Shown in pieces: positions 1 to 9,111 of a stretch of DNA of 64,000 bases. The stretch spans positions 1-64,000 of the forward strand of contig NZ_WEIO01000004.1 in assembly GCF_009183655.1 (NCBI RefSeq), given 5' to 3'. The notes below the pieces were generated by a model, which was not told the origin of the DNA, did not search any database, and saw only the letters and a list, made by a program, of their open reading frames with translations. The translations under genes were made by a program, and so were the position numbers. This DNA is from Bacillus aerolatus (lineage in GTDB: Bacteria > Bacillota > Bacilli > Bacillales > Domibacillaceae). How positions within the stretch are numbered: the first letter of the stretch is position 1; every line of letters starts with the position of its first letter.

Positions 1-119
1 CTCACCCGTCCGCCGCTAACTTGAACTGGAGCAAGCTCCAGTCAAGTCCGCTCGACTTGCATGTATTAGGCACGCCGCCAGCGTTCGTCCTGAGCCAGGA
101 TCAAACTCTCCAAAAAGAT
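1..119 (-). rRNA. 16S ribosomal RNA, 5' end only (gene runs off the window)
   Basis: On the minus strand the first 119 bases read from GGAGAGTTTGATCCTGGCTC through the universal GACGAACGCTGGCGGCGTGCC block and the V1 loop to GGCGGACGGGTGAG. This is the conserved 5' end of bacterial 16S rRNA. The 5' boundary is placed by analogy with Bacillus (a short T-rich run before GGAGAGTTTG) and may be off by a few bases. The rest of the gene lies outside the window. Confidence 0.97.
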
Positions 120-212
120 GTTTGCATAGCTCATGTTTAAAAATAAGAATTAACTTACTGGCATGTATTTTGTTCAGTTTTCAAAGATCAATTTCCTTAA
201 GTGCGTTTCAAT

Positions 213-241
213 ACTATAGCACACTCAGTTTGCCCTGTCAA
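213..241 (-). promoter_or_regulatory. rRNA operon promoter P2 (sigma-A)
   Basis: On the minus strand TTGACA (241-236) and TATAGT (218-213) are separated by exactly 17 bp, about 95 bp upstream of the 16S gene. Between it and 16S lies the leader, with the GATCTTTGAAAACTGAACAA segment typical of Bacillus rRNA leaders. Confidence 0.85.
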
Positions 242-275
242 AAACTTTTTCGTTTCTGTCTTTCGGACAAGTAAT

Positions 276-304
276 AATATATCACGGGATCAAAACGATA
301 GCAA
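276..304 (-). promoter_or_regulatory. rRNA operon promoter P1 (sigma-A)
   Basis: On the minus strand TTGCTA (304-299), a 17-bp spacer and TATATT (281-276) form a second promoter about 60 bp upstream of P2. Tandem P1/P2 promoters are usual for Bacillus rRNA operons. The AT-rich sequence further upstream (305-370) resembles an UP element. Nothing else is seen between 305 and 486. Confidence 0.7.
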
Positions 305-486
305 GTGTTTTTCTGAAAAAGTTTTAAAAAGTTATTTGGATTATTCTATTCCAAAAATAACAACGTTTTCATTCTAGCACTTCCCGGCATTCTTTGAAAA
401 CATTTTTTGAATAACTTATTTTTACAAAGACAAAAGGAAGAGCCAAGACCGCTCCCCCTGAAGTATAACTGTAACTTACCTCACTA

Positions 487-1398
487 TTAATGCACTCGCT
501 GCTTTCGTTTATGAAGCATGCTTTTAATCTTTTTCGGATCCGCGACAAAAAGCAAAAGACCTGATAATACAATCGCTCCGCCTATAAATTGGGCAGCCAT
601 TACTTTTTCCTCAAGCAGCCACCAGGCAAGGATACTGGCCCCAACCGGTTCTAACAAAATCGCCATAGATATAGATGAGGTACTGATGTATTTGAGTGAC
701 CAGTTAAACAGCGTATGCCCGAGCAAATTAGAGATAATGGCCAGCATCAAAAAGTTGATCCATTCATTAACTGGATAAGGATAAAATGATTCCTGCTTAA
801 TTAAGACATAGAAAAAAAGCACAACCGTACAATTGAAATAGACGATAAACGTATATGTCATGAGAGACATTCGTTTGCGAATCGTCTGTCCGAACAACAA
901 ATAACCAGTAATGAGCGCGCAGGCAGCAAGGGCAAGTATATCACCATAAAGAGCCTGACCGCTCACTTGGAAATCTCCCCAGCCAATAATAAAGCTTCCT
1001 GCAATAGCCACTGCCCCTCCGGTTAACGCCCCCAATGTAAACCGTTCTTTAAAAATAAAGTACGTACCAGCAAAAGCAAACAGCGGCTGCAAAGTAACAA
1101 GCACGGTCGAGCTCGCCACTGAGGTGTAATTCAAGGATTCGAACCATAGAATAAAATGAAACGCTAAAAAAATACCAGCAATAAGAGAAAAGATCCAATC
1201 TCTTCTCGAAACAGCTTTCAACTCCCCCACATATTTAAAAAGAAACAGAGGTGCCATTAGTAAAACCGTAAATAGAAGGCGGTAAAAAGCGATGATACCT
1301 GCGTCGGCTGATGAAAGCTTCACGAATATGGCTGACGTGGAAACAGAAAGAACGCCAATCAGCAGCACAGCGTAAGGATTGATTTTTGGACTATCCAT
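487..1398 (-). CDS. DMT superfamily exporter, EamA family
   Basis: A 303-residue integral membrane protein with about ten hydrophobic helices, in the two-EamA-repeat (5+5) layout of drug/metabolite transporters. The second repeat includes the typical ISTSSISMAILLEPVGA segment, and the tail is basic (KRKQRV). The start ATG has a GGGGGA ribosome binding site. These proteins usually export amino acids or other small metabolites; the substrate cannot be told from sequence. It lies just upstream of the rRNA promoters in the same direction, divergent from the mgtC-like gene. Confidence 0.88.
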   Translation of the reverse strand: MDSPKINPYAVLLIGVLSVSTSAIFVKLSSADAGIIAFYRLLFTVLLMAPLFLFKYVGELKAVSRRDWIFSLIAGIFLAFHFILWFESLNYTSVASSTVLVTLQPLFAFAGTYFIFKERFTLGALTGGAVAIAGSFIIGWGDFQVSGQALYGDILALAACALITGYLLFGQTIRKRMSLMTYTFIVYFNCTVVLFFYVLIKQESFYPYPVNEWINFLMLAIISNLLGHTLFNWSLKYISTSSISMAILLEPVGASILAWWLLEEKVMAAQFIGGAIVLSGLLLFVADPKKIKSMLHKRKQRVH

Positions 1399-1505
1399 AG
1401 ACGGTCTCCCCCAATACTTCTAGATGTGTTCATTAAAAATAAAAACCATTTACAATAATAAAGCTTGCTTTGCCATATTGCCAGCGAATGAAAGAAGGTG
1501 CAGAT

Positions 1506-2204
1506 ATGGAATGGCTATTTGATGTGGAAATTCTATTAAAATTAGGCCTTTCTTCCATACTAGGTTTAATTATTGGGTTAGAACGCGAACTGAAAAGAAA
1601 ACCGGTCGGATTAAAGACGAGTCTCGTCATTTCTATCGTCAGCTGCCTGTTGACAATCGTTTCGATGGAATCTGCTTATAAATCACCAGGAAGCGGCGAT
1701 ATTAATATCACGATGGACCCTCTTCGTCTCGCAGCACAAATCGTTTCCGGTATCGGATTTCTCGGCGCCGGTGTCATTTTGCACCGCCGCAACGACAGCA
1801 TTTCAGGCTTAACTACGGCCGCTATGATTTGGGGAGCAGCCGGAATCGGAATCGTTGTCGGAGCCGGATTTTATGCTGAAGCCATCGCCGGTGTAGCTTT
1901 ATTAATTTTCAGCGTAGAAATCATCCCAATGGTTTTTTTTGTATTCGGTCCTTCCAGTCTCCAGGAGAAAAATTTACTTCTAAAAATGTCGATCAAAAAT
2001 AAAGATCATATTAACGAGGTCATTAAAAATATCGAAAAAGAAGATATTTTTGTTTCCGGCCTGCGTATTAAAGATTTAAAAGAAGAGCAGGCTCATCTAC
2101 TCGAACTGCAGGTCGCAGTCAATTTCAAGCGGCAAACAACAGAAGTTTATTATACGATCACTGAAATTCCATACGTCGAAAACATTGAGATAGAAAGCTT
2201 ATAA
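1506..2204 (+). CDS. MgtC/SapB family membrane protein
   Basis: 232 residues. The N-terminal half is the MgtC/SapB membrane domain: LGLIIGLERELKRKPVGLKT followed by GIGFLGAGVILHRR and GLTTAAMIWGAAGIGI, all family hallmarks. The C-terminal ~80 residues form a soluble ACT-like domain. The start chosen is the ATG at 1506, preceded by AAAGAAGGTG; an in-frame ATG at 1470 lacks a good site. MgtC proteins are linked to low-Mg2+ growth and ATPase control in pathogens. The role in Bacillaceae is not settled. Confidence 0.9.
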   Translation: MEWLFDVEILLKLGLSSILGLIIGLERELKRKPVGLKTSLVISIVSCLLTIVSMESAYKSPGSGDINITMDPLRLAAQIVSGIGFLGAGVILHRRNDSISGLTTAAMIWGAAGIGIVVGAGFYAEAIAGVALLIFSVEIIPMVFFVFGPSSLQEKNLLLKMSIKNKDHINEVIKNIEKEDIFVSGLRIKDLKEEQAHLLELQVAVNFKRQTTEVYYTITEIPYVENIEIESL

Positions 2205-2331
2205 GCAAGCAAATACACTTTCATCCCATATGGCATCATAATTTTTAAAAATAACAAGGATATTTTCTGTAAATCAGGGAATATATAGAAGAGGGACTTA
2301 TACGGAAATAAATAATAGAAAGGGGAATTGT

Positions 2332-2412
2332 ATGACAACAAAATGGACGCGGCTTACAGGAGGGTCGATTCTTTCAGCAGTTATTATTGCGATTATGTTT
2401 TTTGCAGGGTGA
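2332..2412 (+). CDS. possible small single-span membrane peptide (26 aa)
   Basis: ATG with AAAGGGG seven bases upstream opens a 26-codon frame, MTTKWTRLTGG followed by a hydrophobic stretch ending in FFAG. It looks like a signal or transmembrane segment, and the last residues before the stop resemble the region before a lipobox cysteine. It could therefore be a truncated lipoprotein start rather than a complete gene. No homologue is recognised. Apart from the palindrome at 2566, the stretch 2413-2661 holds nothing I can name. Confidence 0.35.
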   Translation: MTTKWTRLTGGSILSAVIIAIMFFAG

Positions 2413-2565
2413 ATGTTTTTACAGACGAGGAGAGAAAAAAAGAATTGTCTGTCTCATTTCTGCTGATTCAAAAGCTTTAACAATGAATAAAACAAACTTT
2501 TCATCTTTTTTCATGCACAAGTATAAAAGCATCCTTAACAAAATCCCATTCTTCACACATTTTCT

Positions 2566-2607
2566 ATAAGTAGAGCCCCTTTCTTATAAGAAAGGGGCTC
2601 TACTTAT
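2566..2607. terminator. 42-bp perfect palindrome, probable bidirectional terminator
   Basis: Two 21-base arms around CTTATAAG form a perfect hairpin with AGAGCCCC/GGGGCTCT in the stem. It lies between a plus-strand region and the minus-strand holin. The T-tract is weak on both sides, so the terminator function is inferred. Confidence 0.55.
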
Positions 2608-2661
2608 TCATATTTAACGTACTATTCGGCAAGCCGTCAATAAATTTTACGTTTGTTTTCA

Positions 2662-2892
2662 TTATTTCATCTTTTTCTGTTTCAAATATTCTTCATTTCT
2701 CCGAGCCTTACGAGTAATGTTGTTGTTTTTCCACCAAGCAACAACTGCTGTTATCACCGTGATTACCGTCGATACAAACAAATCAATTTCTTCGTCGCTG
2801 AATGGCAATATTGAATAACCGAATGCTGCCAAGCCCTGATTAATGAGAGCAACAAAAAGTATGACCGTCCGCACGATCGTTCCCGTTTCCAT
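2662..2892 (-). CDS. SPP1-type phage holin, orphan
   Basis: About 76 residues: METGTIVRTVILFVALINQG, then one more membrane segment (LFVSTVITVITAVVAWWKNN) and a Lys/Arg-rich tail. This is the SPP1 holin layout: two helices joined by a short acidic turn with cytosolic basic ends. Holins make membrane pores that release phage endolysin. A TTG at 2898 sits at better spacing from GGAGGAGG (2900-2912) and may be the true start, adding two residues. No endolysin or other lysis gene is nearby, so this is probably a leftover of the prophage that also left the integrase fragment at 3118. Confidence 0.75.
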   Translation of the reverse strand: METGTIVRTVILFVALINQGLAAFGYSILPFSDEEIDLFVSTVITVITAVVAWWKNNNITRKARRNEEYLKQKKMK

Positions 2893-3117
2893 TTTCAATT
2901 GAACTCCTCCTCCATTTCCGCCAGCTGTTCTGAGGATGATTTTTTCCTGCGTATTAAGCCGCTTAATTTTTATATCTTTCTTTGCTTCTACAGTATATTC
3001 CGCTCTTTTTAACAAGTGATGGGCGGATAGGTGGAGGAGCTCCCTTTTTCTCACCCGTCTTCATGACTGTCACTGTTTTTTGTCGACAAATAGCAGGAAA
3101 GTTATAATTTTAACCAA

Positions 3118-3475
3118 AGGAGAAGTGAACTGCTGGGGATTGAATTAGCTAAAATTAATTTCGAAAAGCAAGAAATTTTTATCGATCAGGCGATTGTTCG
3201 CGGCAAAAATGGAAAACCTGTCATTAATGATATAAAAAGTGATGCATCTGAGCGATTGATTTCTTTGCCTGCTTCCGTTTCTTTGGAATTAAAACATTAT
3301 ATTCATCAGTTGCAAAAAGAAAGGTTGAAGGCTGGTGAGGATTGGGTAGAAAAAGAACGGGAGTGGCTGTTTTGCAATATTGATGGAACCCACTTTTATC
3401 CGACACCCCTCTTTACCTGGTCGCAGCGATTTGCGAAAAGAGTTGGAGTCCGATATATCCGGCTGCACGATCTTT
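3118..3475 (+). pseudogene. tyrosine recombinase (phage integrase) fragment
   Basis: Translation gives RRSELLGIELAKINFEK, then ISLPASVSLELKHYI, FCNIDGTHFYP, TWSQRFAKRVG and YIRLHDL. This is the catalytic core of phage integrases from the first active-site arginine (RRSELLG) to the LHDL that normally leads into RHT. The N-terminal arm-binding and core-binding domains are missing, and the frame breaks off after LHDL. The HxxR box and catalytic tyrosine are therefore gone, and the frame reads on into the tRNA terminator to a stop at 3513. It cannot be active. Its position pointing at tRNA-Ala fits a prophage once integrated there. Confidence 0.8.
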
Positions 3476-3486
3476 TTGAACATAAG

Positions 3487-3511
3487 AAAAACCCTTGCAT
3501 AGCAAGGGTTT
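3487..3511 (-). terminator. terminator of tRNA-Ala
   Basis: On the minus strand AAACCCTTGC, a TAT loop and GCAAGGGTTTTTC form a compact stem with a T-tract, starting 7 bases after the tRNA 3' end. Confidence 0.85.
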
Positions 3512-3517
3512 AAGTAA

Positions 3518-3590
3518 TGGAGCATAGCGGGCTCGAACCGCTGACCTCTACACTGCCAGTGTAGCGCTCTCCCAGCTGAGCTAATGCCCC
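3518..3590 (-). tRNA. tRNA-Ala (anticodon GGC)
   Basis: 73 bases on the minus strand, GGGGCAT...ATGCTCCA. The acceptor stem is fully paired with one G-U, the D arm is GCTCAGCTGGGAGAGC, the anticodon stem is CTACA/TGTAG with loop CTGGCAG (anticodon GGC), and the T arm contains GGTTCGAGCC. The 3' CCA is not encoded. It is flanked by a phage integrase relic. Confidence 0.95.
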
Positions 3591-3691
3591 GTTCAACGTT
3601 CTATTAATATTATATTCAATTCAATTGAAATAGCAATACCTTTACAAAAAGAAAGAATTTTCAAAAAATATAATCGAGGAGGAAACTCCAA

Positions 3692-4684
3692 ATGCTCCAA
3701 TCAGCTTATTATAAATTCATTGAAGCTCCTATTTTAGTCCGAATATTTGGGATCGCTGTCTTTTTTATCGTCTCTTTCGGAACAGCTGTCCACTTTATTG
3801 AACCGAAAACGTTTCCCACCATTTTCGAAGGAATCTGGTGGGCTGTCGTTACAGCCTCTACGGTCGGGTTCGGTGATTATGCTCCTAAAACAACAGCCGG
3901 ACGACTGCTTGGAATCGGACTAATCTTTGCCGGCGCGGGTTTTTTATCTGCCTATTTCATTAATCTTGCCGCTGTTGCCGTGACCTCGCAAAATTCCCTG
4001 CGTGAAGGAAAAGCAGTTTATACGAATAAAAATCATTTAATCATCGTCGGCTGGAATGAGCGAACAAAAGAGATTATCGATCATTTGCAAGCGATGCCTT
4101 TTTCCCGCCACATTGTGCTTATCGATGATTCGTTAAGAGCCAATCCTTACTCAGAAAAAACGGTGCACTTTATTCAGGGCGCCCCTTACAGAGATGAAAT
4201 ATTAAAAAAAGCAAATTTAAAGGATGCAGCAATCGCTTTAATTACATCTGATCAAAATAAAAATGAAATGCATGCCGATATGAACTCAATATTATCACTG
4301 GTGGCGATGAAAGGCAGCAATCACACTCTTCATTGCATAGTCGAAATTTTAACGAACGATCAAGTCATCAATGCTGAGCGGGCAGGAGCGGACGAAGTGA
4401 TCGAAACAAATAAACATGCAAGCTCCGTCATGCTGAACAGTCTTCATCAAGAAGGCGCTTCAAAATCACTTAAGCAATTACTTAACCCGTTAAATGGAGG
4501 ACATTTAAAATCGATGGAACCGCTGGAAGAATGGAACAATACGACATTCGGAGAGCTCGCCGTTCTTCTTCTCCAAGAGCGCACGCTGCTGATCGGCATT
4601 CAAAGAGCGGAGGAAACGATGATCAATCCCCCGCTCTCTATTGAAATAAAGACTTCAGATAAATTGCTCGTTATTAAACATTAA
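3692..4684 (+). CDS. yugO: potassium channel protein YugO
   Basis: 330 residues. Two transmembrane helices flank a pore loop with the K+ selectivity filter TVGFGD (about residues 56-61). A Rossmann RCK/TrkA-N domain follows (LIIVGWNERTKEIIDHL) and then a C-terminal regulatory region. This is the layout of B. subtilis YugO, the channel linked to electrical signalling in biofilms (known from that species). The ribosome binding site is GAGGAGG. The 3' end overlaps convergent yugN by 11 bp, matching the yugO-yugN neighbourhood in B. subtilis. Confidence 0.92.
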   Translation: MLQSAYYKFIEAPILVRIFGIAVFFIVSFGTAVHFIEPKTFPTIFEGIWWAVVTASTVGFGDYAPKTTAGRLLGIGLIFAGAGFLSAYFINLAAVAVTSQNSLREGKAVYTNKNHLIIVGWNERTKEIIDHLQAMPFSRHIVLIDDSLRANPYSEKTVHFIQGAPYRDEILKKANLKDAAIALITSDQNKNEMHADMNSILSLVAMKGSNHTLHCIVEILTNDQVINAERAGADEVIETNKHASSVMLNSLHQEGASKSLKQLLNPLNGGHLKSMEPLEEWNNTTFGELAVLLLQERTLLIGIQRAEETMINPPLSIEIKTSDKLLVIKH

Positions 4685-5078
4685 GCGTTTTTTCCGCTTC
4701 TTCAAGCAGCCGCTTCCCGGATATCACATATCTTTCTTTTATTTCCGCATCCGGGTCTTCCGGCTCGGAAAATTGGTTGAACGCTCCTCCGATGTTTCCT
4801 GAAGAAGCGAAATCATCAAGTCCCCGCTCATAAACATGGGCCAGGACAAACGGCGTGCCAAACTCTACTGTCACGCCCGGCGAGTCAAGCTGGCCGTCTA
4901 TGGCGGTGAAAGGAAGGCGCAAAAATTGGTACCCCTCTTCAGCGTTAATTTTATAATCGAAGAAGCCGTGGTCATAATCCCAATTGCCGCCGATTGAATA
5001 GCCAAGCGGCTTTAGTTTTTGTTCTAGTTCATATAAATTAAAGCTTTTTCCTTCTAATGCAGAAGATAGTTCAATCAT
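4674..5078 (-). CDS. yugN: YugN-like protein
   Basis: 134 residues, soluble, with the family segments LGYSIGGNWDYDHGFFDYKI and FGTPFVLAHVYERG. It belongs to the YugN-like family of unknown function found in Bacillaceae. It is convergent with yugO and shares 11 bp with it, so the two transcripts run into each other. Upstream on the same strand lie the yugJ gene and its terminator. Confidence 0.88.
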   Translation of the reverse strand: MIELSSALEGKSFNLYELEQKLKPLGYSIGGNWDYDHGFFDYKINAEEGYQFLRLPFTAIDGQLDSPGVTVEFGTPFVLAHVYERGLDDFASSGNIGGAFNQFSEPEDPDAEIKERYVISGKRLLEEAEKTLNV

Positions 5079-5117
5079 AAGCTCATCCCCTCTCTTTTTC
5101 TATAGCATCTCCAACAA

Positions 5118-5154
5118 TAAAAAAATCCCGCGTTTTTTGCCGCGGAATTTTTTT
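5118..5154 (-). terminator. terminator after yugJ
   Basis: On the minus strand AATTCCGCG, a loop and CGCGGGATTTTTTTATT form a stem with one mismatch followed by seven T residues, 12 bases past the yugJ stop codon. Confidence 0.75.
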
Positions 5155-5165
5155 CATTTCATTCA

Positions 5166-6329
5166 TTAAAGTGATGCTTGTAAAATATCTAGCACTCGGT
5201 TTCTATTCATTGGATAGAACCGGCCGAATTCGCCGCGCAGCATAGCTTGATCCGCTATCTCTCCAAAGCGGCTGCTGTCAATACCGTAATCAGCAAGGCG
5301 TGCCGGCGCTCCGAGGCTTGTCCAAAACTGCCGCAGAGCTCTAATACCTTCAAAGCCGGCTTCTACATCGGACTTGCCTGCGTCATCGACTCCCAATACA
5401 CGGACAGCCAATTGTTTAAAACGAGCCGGATGGGCTTCCAGCGTGTATTCCATCCAGTTCGGAAACAAAATGGCCAGCCCGCCGGCATGAGGAATGTCAT
5501 ATACACCGGATACCGCGTGTTCAATTATGTGAGCGGTCCAGTCGCCGCGATACCCTGATTGCAGCGTGCCGTTTAAAGCAATCGTTCCCGCATACATGAC
5601 CTTAGCACGGTGATCCTCATTTTCGAGATCTTTCAAAAGCAGCGGGGCCGTCTCTATTATCTTCTTCAGCGTGATTTCACTAAAGCTATCTTGCAAATCA
5701 GCCTTCTCTCCGTTGTGAAAGTACTGCTCAAGAATATGGCACATAATATCCACGATTCCAAAAACCGTTTGGTCATGGGGGACCGTAACCGAATAAGCCG
5801 GGTCACAAATTGAAAATTTAGGAAACAAATGCTGGCTGTGCCAGCTGATTTTTTCATTCGTCTCTTCGTTTGTAATGACAAGCCCTGCGTTCATTTCAGA
5901 TCCGGTCGCTGCTAAAGTAAGCACCGTGCCGATCGGCAACGCCTCTTCTATTGATTCTCCCCGCAAAATAAGATCCCAAACATCGCCGTTATATTTAGCG
6001 CCGGCCGCAATGGCTTTGGCGCAATCAATGACACTCCCGCCGCCCACAGCTAAAACAAAATCGATGTTTTCTTTTCGGCAGATCTCGACTCCTTTGTGGA
6101 CAGTAGAAAGCCGCGGATTTGGTTCCACCCCCGGTAATTCAAAGACACGCGCTTCCATTGCGTTCAACTTTCCCGTAACCTCATCGTGTAAACCGTTCTT
6201 TTTTATACTGCCCCCGCCATACACAACGAGTATATTCTTGCCGTAACCGGCAACCTCCGCCTCTAGTCTTTTCATGGATCCTTTTCCAAAAATCCATTTA
6301 ACCGGGTTGTATTGAATAAACCGATTCAT
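5166..6329 (-). CDS. yugJ: iron-containing (NADH-dependent) alcohol dehydrogenase YugJ
   Basis: 387 residues from the ATG at 6329, which has an AAGGAGGGGG site; longer readings lack one. It begins [20 protein letters not shown], with the NAD-binding [11 protein letters not shown] and [20 protein letters not shown]. The metal-ligand region includes [11 protein letters not shown] and [20 protein letters not shown]. These are hallmarks of group III butanol-dehydrogenase-type enzymes, which reduce aldehydes with NAD(P)H. B. subtilis carries yugJ and yugK in this region; only one copy is present here. Confidence 0.9.
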   Translation of the reverse strand: MNRFIQYNPVKWIFGKGSMKRLEAEVAGYGKNILVVYGGGSIKKNGLHDEVTGKLNAMEARVFELPGVEPNPRLSTVHKGVEICRKENIDFVLAVGGGSVIDCAKAIAAGAKYNGDVWDLILRGESIEEALPIGTVLTLAATGSEMNAGLVITNEETNEKISWHSQHLFPKFSICDPAYSVTVPHDQTVFGIVDIMCHILEQYFHNGEKADLQDSFSEITLKKIIETAPLLLKDLENEDHRAKVMYAGTIALNGTLQSGYRGDWTAHIIEHAVSGVYDIPHAGGLAILFPNWMEYTLEAHPARFKQLAVRVLGVDDAGKSDVEAGFEGIRALRQFWTSLGAPARLADYGIDSSRFGEIADQAMLRGEFGRFYPMNRNRVLDILQASL

Positions 6330-6488
6330 TTCTTCCCCCTCCTTGCTTTTTATTATTATGTATTCATTTGAGTTTTTCAAAAAATCAAGATCTGCCGCCC
6401 GATGTATAGAAGCGAAACAGCGGCGCATACTAATATTGTCACACTAGTGAGCCTGCGCCCCGCACTTCACTTCCTTTTATACATAAAG

Positions 6489-6518
6489 ACAAGGCCGGTG
6501 AATATTCACCGGCCTTGT
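6489..6518. terminator. 30-bp perfect palindrome after rocG
   Basis: ACAAGGCCGGTGAAT and its exact reverse complement form a very GC-rich hairpin 36 bases past the rocG stop codon. The T-tract on the minus strand is weak (TTGTCTTTATG). It is most likely the end of the roc operon transcript. Between it and yugJ (6330-6488) I see no other gene. Confidence 0.6.
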
Positions 6519-6553
6519 ATGATGGAGGCTGTTCTTTTTGGTTTTTTATCTAA

Positions 6554-7798
6554 TTATACCCATCCTCTGAACTTAGAAGCTTCTGCTGTTCTGCGGACAC
6601 CGACCATATAAGCGGCCAGACGCATATTTACTCCGCGTGTTTGGGCTGTTTCATAAATGTTGTTAAAGGCGTTAATCAACGTTGTATGAAGTTTTTCGCC
6701 TACTTCTTCTTCTGTCCAGTAATATCCCTGGTTATTCTGTACCCACTCGAAGTAAGAAACCGTCACTCCCCCCGAGCTTGCGAGCACATCTGGAACGAGC
6801 AGAATACCACGTTCTGTCAATATTTTAGTCGCTTCCAGTGTAGTCGGGCCGTTAGCCGCTTCTACCACAATGGATGCTTTAATATTTGCCGCATTTTCTC
6901 CCGTAATTTGATTAGAAATCGCTGCCGGCACTAAAATATCACAATCCACCTCTAACAATTCTTGATTCGTGATCGTATTGTCAAACAAAGTAGTGATCGT
7001 GCCAAAGCTGTCCCGACGGTCGAGTAAATAATCGATATCAAGTCCGTTCGGATCATGCAGAGCGCCATACGCATCGGAAATTCCGATTACTTTCGCTCCA
7101 GCATCATGCAAAAATTTGGATAAGAAGCTGCCCGCATTACCAAACCCTTGAATGACGATGCGTGCGCCTTCAATATCAATGCCGCGCTTTTTCGCCGCTT
7201 CTTTAATACAAATGGTTACGCCTTCCGCTGTCGCTTTTTCCCGTCCATGTGAACCACCCAGCACGAGCGGTTTCCCCGTAATAAAGGCAGGAGAGTCAAA
7301 TTCGCGGATTCGGCTGTACTCATCCATCATCCACGCCATGATTTGCGAGTTCGTATAAACGTCCGGAGCTGGAATGTCTTTCGTCGGGCCAACCATCTGA
7401 CTGATGGCACGGACGTAGCCGCGGCTCAGACGTTCTACTTCTCCCATTGACATTTGGCGCGGATCGCACACGACTCCGCCTTTTCCTCCGCCGTATGGCA
7501 AGTCAACAATCCCTGCTTTGAGAGTCATCCACATTGCTAATGCTTTCACTTCTTCTTCATTCACGTCCGGATGAAAGCGCACGCCGCCTTTGGAAGGACC
7601 AGCCGCGTCGTTGTGCTGTGCTCTATACCCGGTAAATACTTTTGTAGAACCATCATCCATGCGCACAGGTATACGGACCGTCAACATGCGCAGCGGCTCT
7701 TTCAGGAGTTCATACATTTCCTCCGTGTAACCCAATTTTGTCAAAGCTTCCTTAATGACATTCTGAGTTGATGTGAATAAATTTAGATTTTCCGCCAT
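6554..7798 (-). CDS. rocG: NAD-specific glutamate dehydrogenase (RocG/GudB type)
   Basis: 414 residues. The sequence shows GPSKGGVRFHPDVNEEEV, the catalytic-lysine region LPYGGGKGGVVCDP, PAPDVYTNSQIMAWMMDE, the Rossmann IVIQGFGNAGS and the C-terminal RLAAYMVGVRRTAEASKFRG. It oxidatively deaminates glutamate to 2-oxoglutarate and ammonium. The VKA duplication that inactivates GudB in laboratory B. subtilis is absent, so the enzyme should be active. It sits 31 bp downstream of rocD on the same strand. By context I call it RocG, although sequence alone does not separate RocG from GudB. Confidence 0.93.
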   Translation of the reverse strand: MAENLNLFTSTQNVIKEALTKLGYTEEMYELLKEPLRMLTVRIPVRMDDGSTKVFTGYRAQHNDAAGPSKGGVRFHPDVNEEEVKALAMWMTLKAGIVDLPYGGGKGGVVCDPRQMSMGEVERLSRGYVRAISQMVGPTKDIPAPDVYTNSQIMAWMMDEYSRIREFDSPAFITGKPLVLGGSHGREKATAEGVTICIKEAAKKRGIDIEGARIVIQGFGNAGSFLSKFLHDAGAKVIGISDAYGALHDPNGLDIDYLLDRRDSFGTITTLFDNTITNQELLEVDCDILVPAAISNQITGENAANIKASIVVEAANGPTTLEATKILTERGILLVPDVLASSGGVTVSYFEWVQNNQGYYWTEEEVGEKLHTTLINAFNNIYETAQTRGVNMRLAAYMVGVRRTAEASKFRGWV

Positions 7799-7829
7799 TT
7801 TGAAATTCGCCTCTTTTATTATTTAATCA

Positions 7830-9044
7830 TTAGTTTGTGCCAGTCGTACCCAGCACTTGTTGAATTCGTTCGATCGCCCAATCCAGCTCTTCTTTTGAGA
7901 TAACGAGTGGCGGAGCAAAACGAATCACCGTGTCATGAGTTTCTTTACAAAGCAAGCTCTCTTCTTTCAGCGCTTCACAATACTTACGTGCCGGCTCACT
8001 TAGTTCCACGCCGATAAATAAACCTCTGCCTCGTACATCTTTAATAATTGGATTATTAATCTCTTTCAGCTTACCCAGAAAATAGTCTCCTAATTCTCGA
8101 GAACGCTCAGCCAGCTTTTCTTCTTCGAGCACTTCTAGAGCTGCAAGCGACACAGCACAAGCCAGTGGATTGCCGCCAAAAGTGGAACCGTGCGATCCCG
8201 GGTTAAATACACCAAGGATATCTTTATTCGCCACTACGCAAGAAATGGGGAAGACACCACCTCCAAGCGCTTTACCGAGAATATACATATCCGGCTCAAA
8301 GCCTTCCCATTCGCAGGCAAACATTTTTCCTGAACGGGCAAGCCCCGCTTGAATTTCGTCCGCTATAAACATAACATTATTTTCTTTACAAAGCTCGTAA
8401 GCCGCTTTTAAATAACCGGCCGGCGGGATGTTAATTCCAGCTTCTCCTTGAATGGGCTCAACGATAAAAGCGGCCGTATTTGGCGTGATGGCTGCTTTAA
8501 GAGAATCAAGATCACCGTATGGCACGAGTTTGATGCCCGGCAGCATCGGTCCAAAGCCGCGTTTGTATTCCGCATCAGATGACAACGATACTGCTCCCAT
8601 TGTACGACCATGGAAGTTATCTTCGCAAGCAATAATTTCAGATTGGCCATCTTGAATGCCTTTTATATCGTATCCCCAGCGGCGCGCTGCCTTCATCGCT
8701 GTTTCTACCGCTTCCGCTCCAGTATTCATTGGAAGGGCCATTTCTTTGTTCGATAATTGACAAATCTTTTCGCACCAAGGGCCGAGCTGGTCGTTATGAA
8801 ACGCACGGGACGTTAAAGTTGCCCGATCTGCCTGGTCTTTTAATGCCTGAATAATTTTCGGATGGCGGTGTCCCTGGTTCACAGCTGAATAGGCACTGAG
8901 CATATCCATGTACTTATTCCCCTCTGGATCTTTCACCCAAACACCTTCTGCTTCAGAAATAACAATTGGCAGCGGATGATAGTTTTGCGCTCCGTACTGT
9001 TCTGTTTGTTTAATAATTTCTTGTGAACGGATTAATTTAACCAT
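7830..9044 (-). CDS. rocD: ornithine aminotransferase
   Basis: 404 residues from the ATG at 9044 with a GGGGGG site just upstream. Class III PLP aminotransferase: [64 protein letters not shown], and the PLP lysine in [15 protein letters not shown]. It converts ornithine plus 2-oxoglutarate to glutamate semialdehyde/P5C and glutamate. The next enzyme, RocA, would normally oxidise P5C to glutamate, but only a short relic of it remains upstream (9112-9288). RocG follows in the same operon. Confidence 0.93.
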   Translation of the reverse strand: MVKLIRSQEIIKQTEQYGAQNYHPLPIVISEAEGVWVKDPEGNKYMDMLSAYSAVNQGHRHPKIIQALKDQADRATLTSRAFHNDQLGPWCEKICQLSNKEMALPMNTGAEAVETAMKAARRWGYDIKGIQDGQSEIIACEDNFHGRTMGAVSLSSDAEYKRGFGPMLPGIKLVPYGDLDSLKAAITPNTAAFIVEPIQGEAGINIPPAGYLKAAYELCKENNVMFIADEIQAGLARSGKMFACEWEGFEPDMYILGKALGGGVFPISCVVANKDILGVFNPGSHGSTFGGNPLACAVSLAALEVLEEEKLAERSRELGDYFLGKLKEINNPIIKDVRGRGLFIGVELSEPARKYCEALKEESLLCKETHDTVIRFAPPLVISKEELDWAIERIQQVLGTTGTN

Positions 9045-9111
9045 CGTTTTCCCCCCTGTTTTCACTTTCAGAGATCTCCCAATCGGAGACCCTTACTACC
9101 TTAGTCTATGA

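Noticed and set aside
2387-2569. 60-codon plus-strand frame before the palindrome at 2566
   Set aside because: Composition is irregular, no ribosome site, no recognisable motif.
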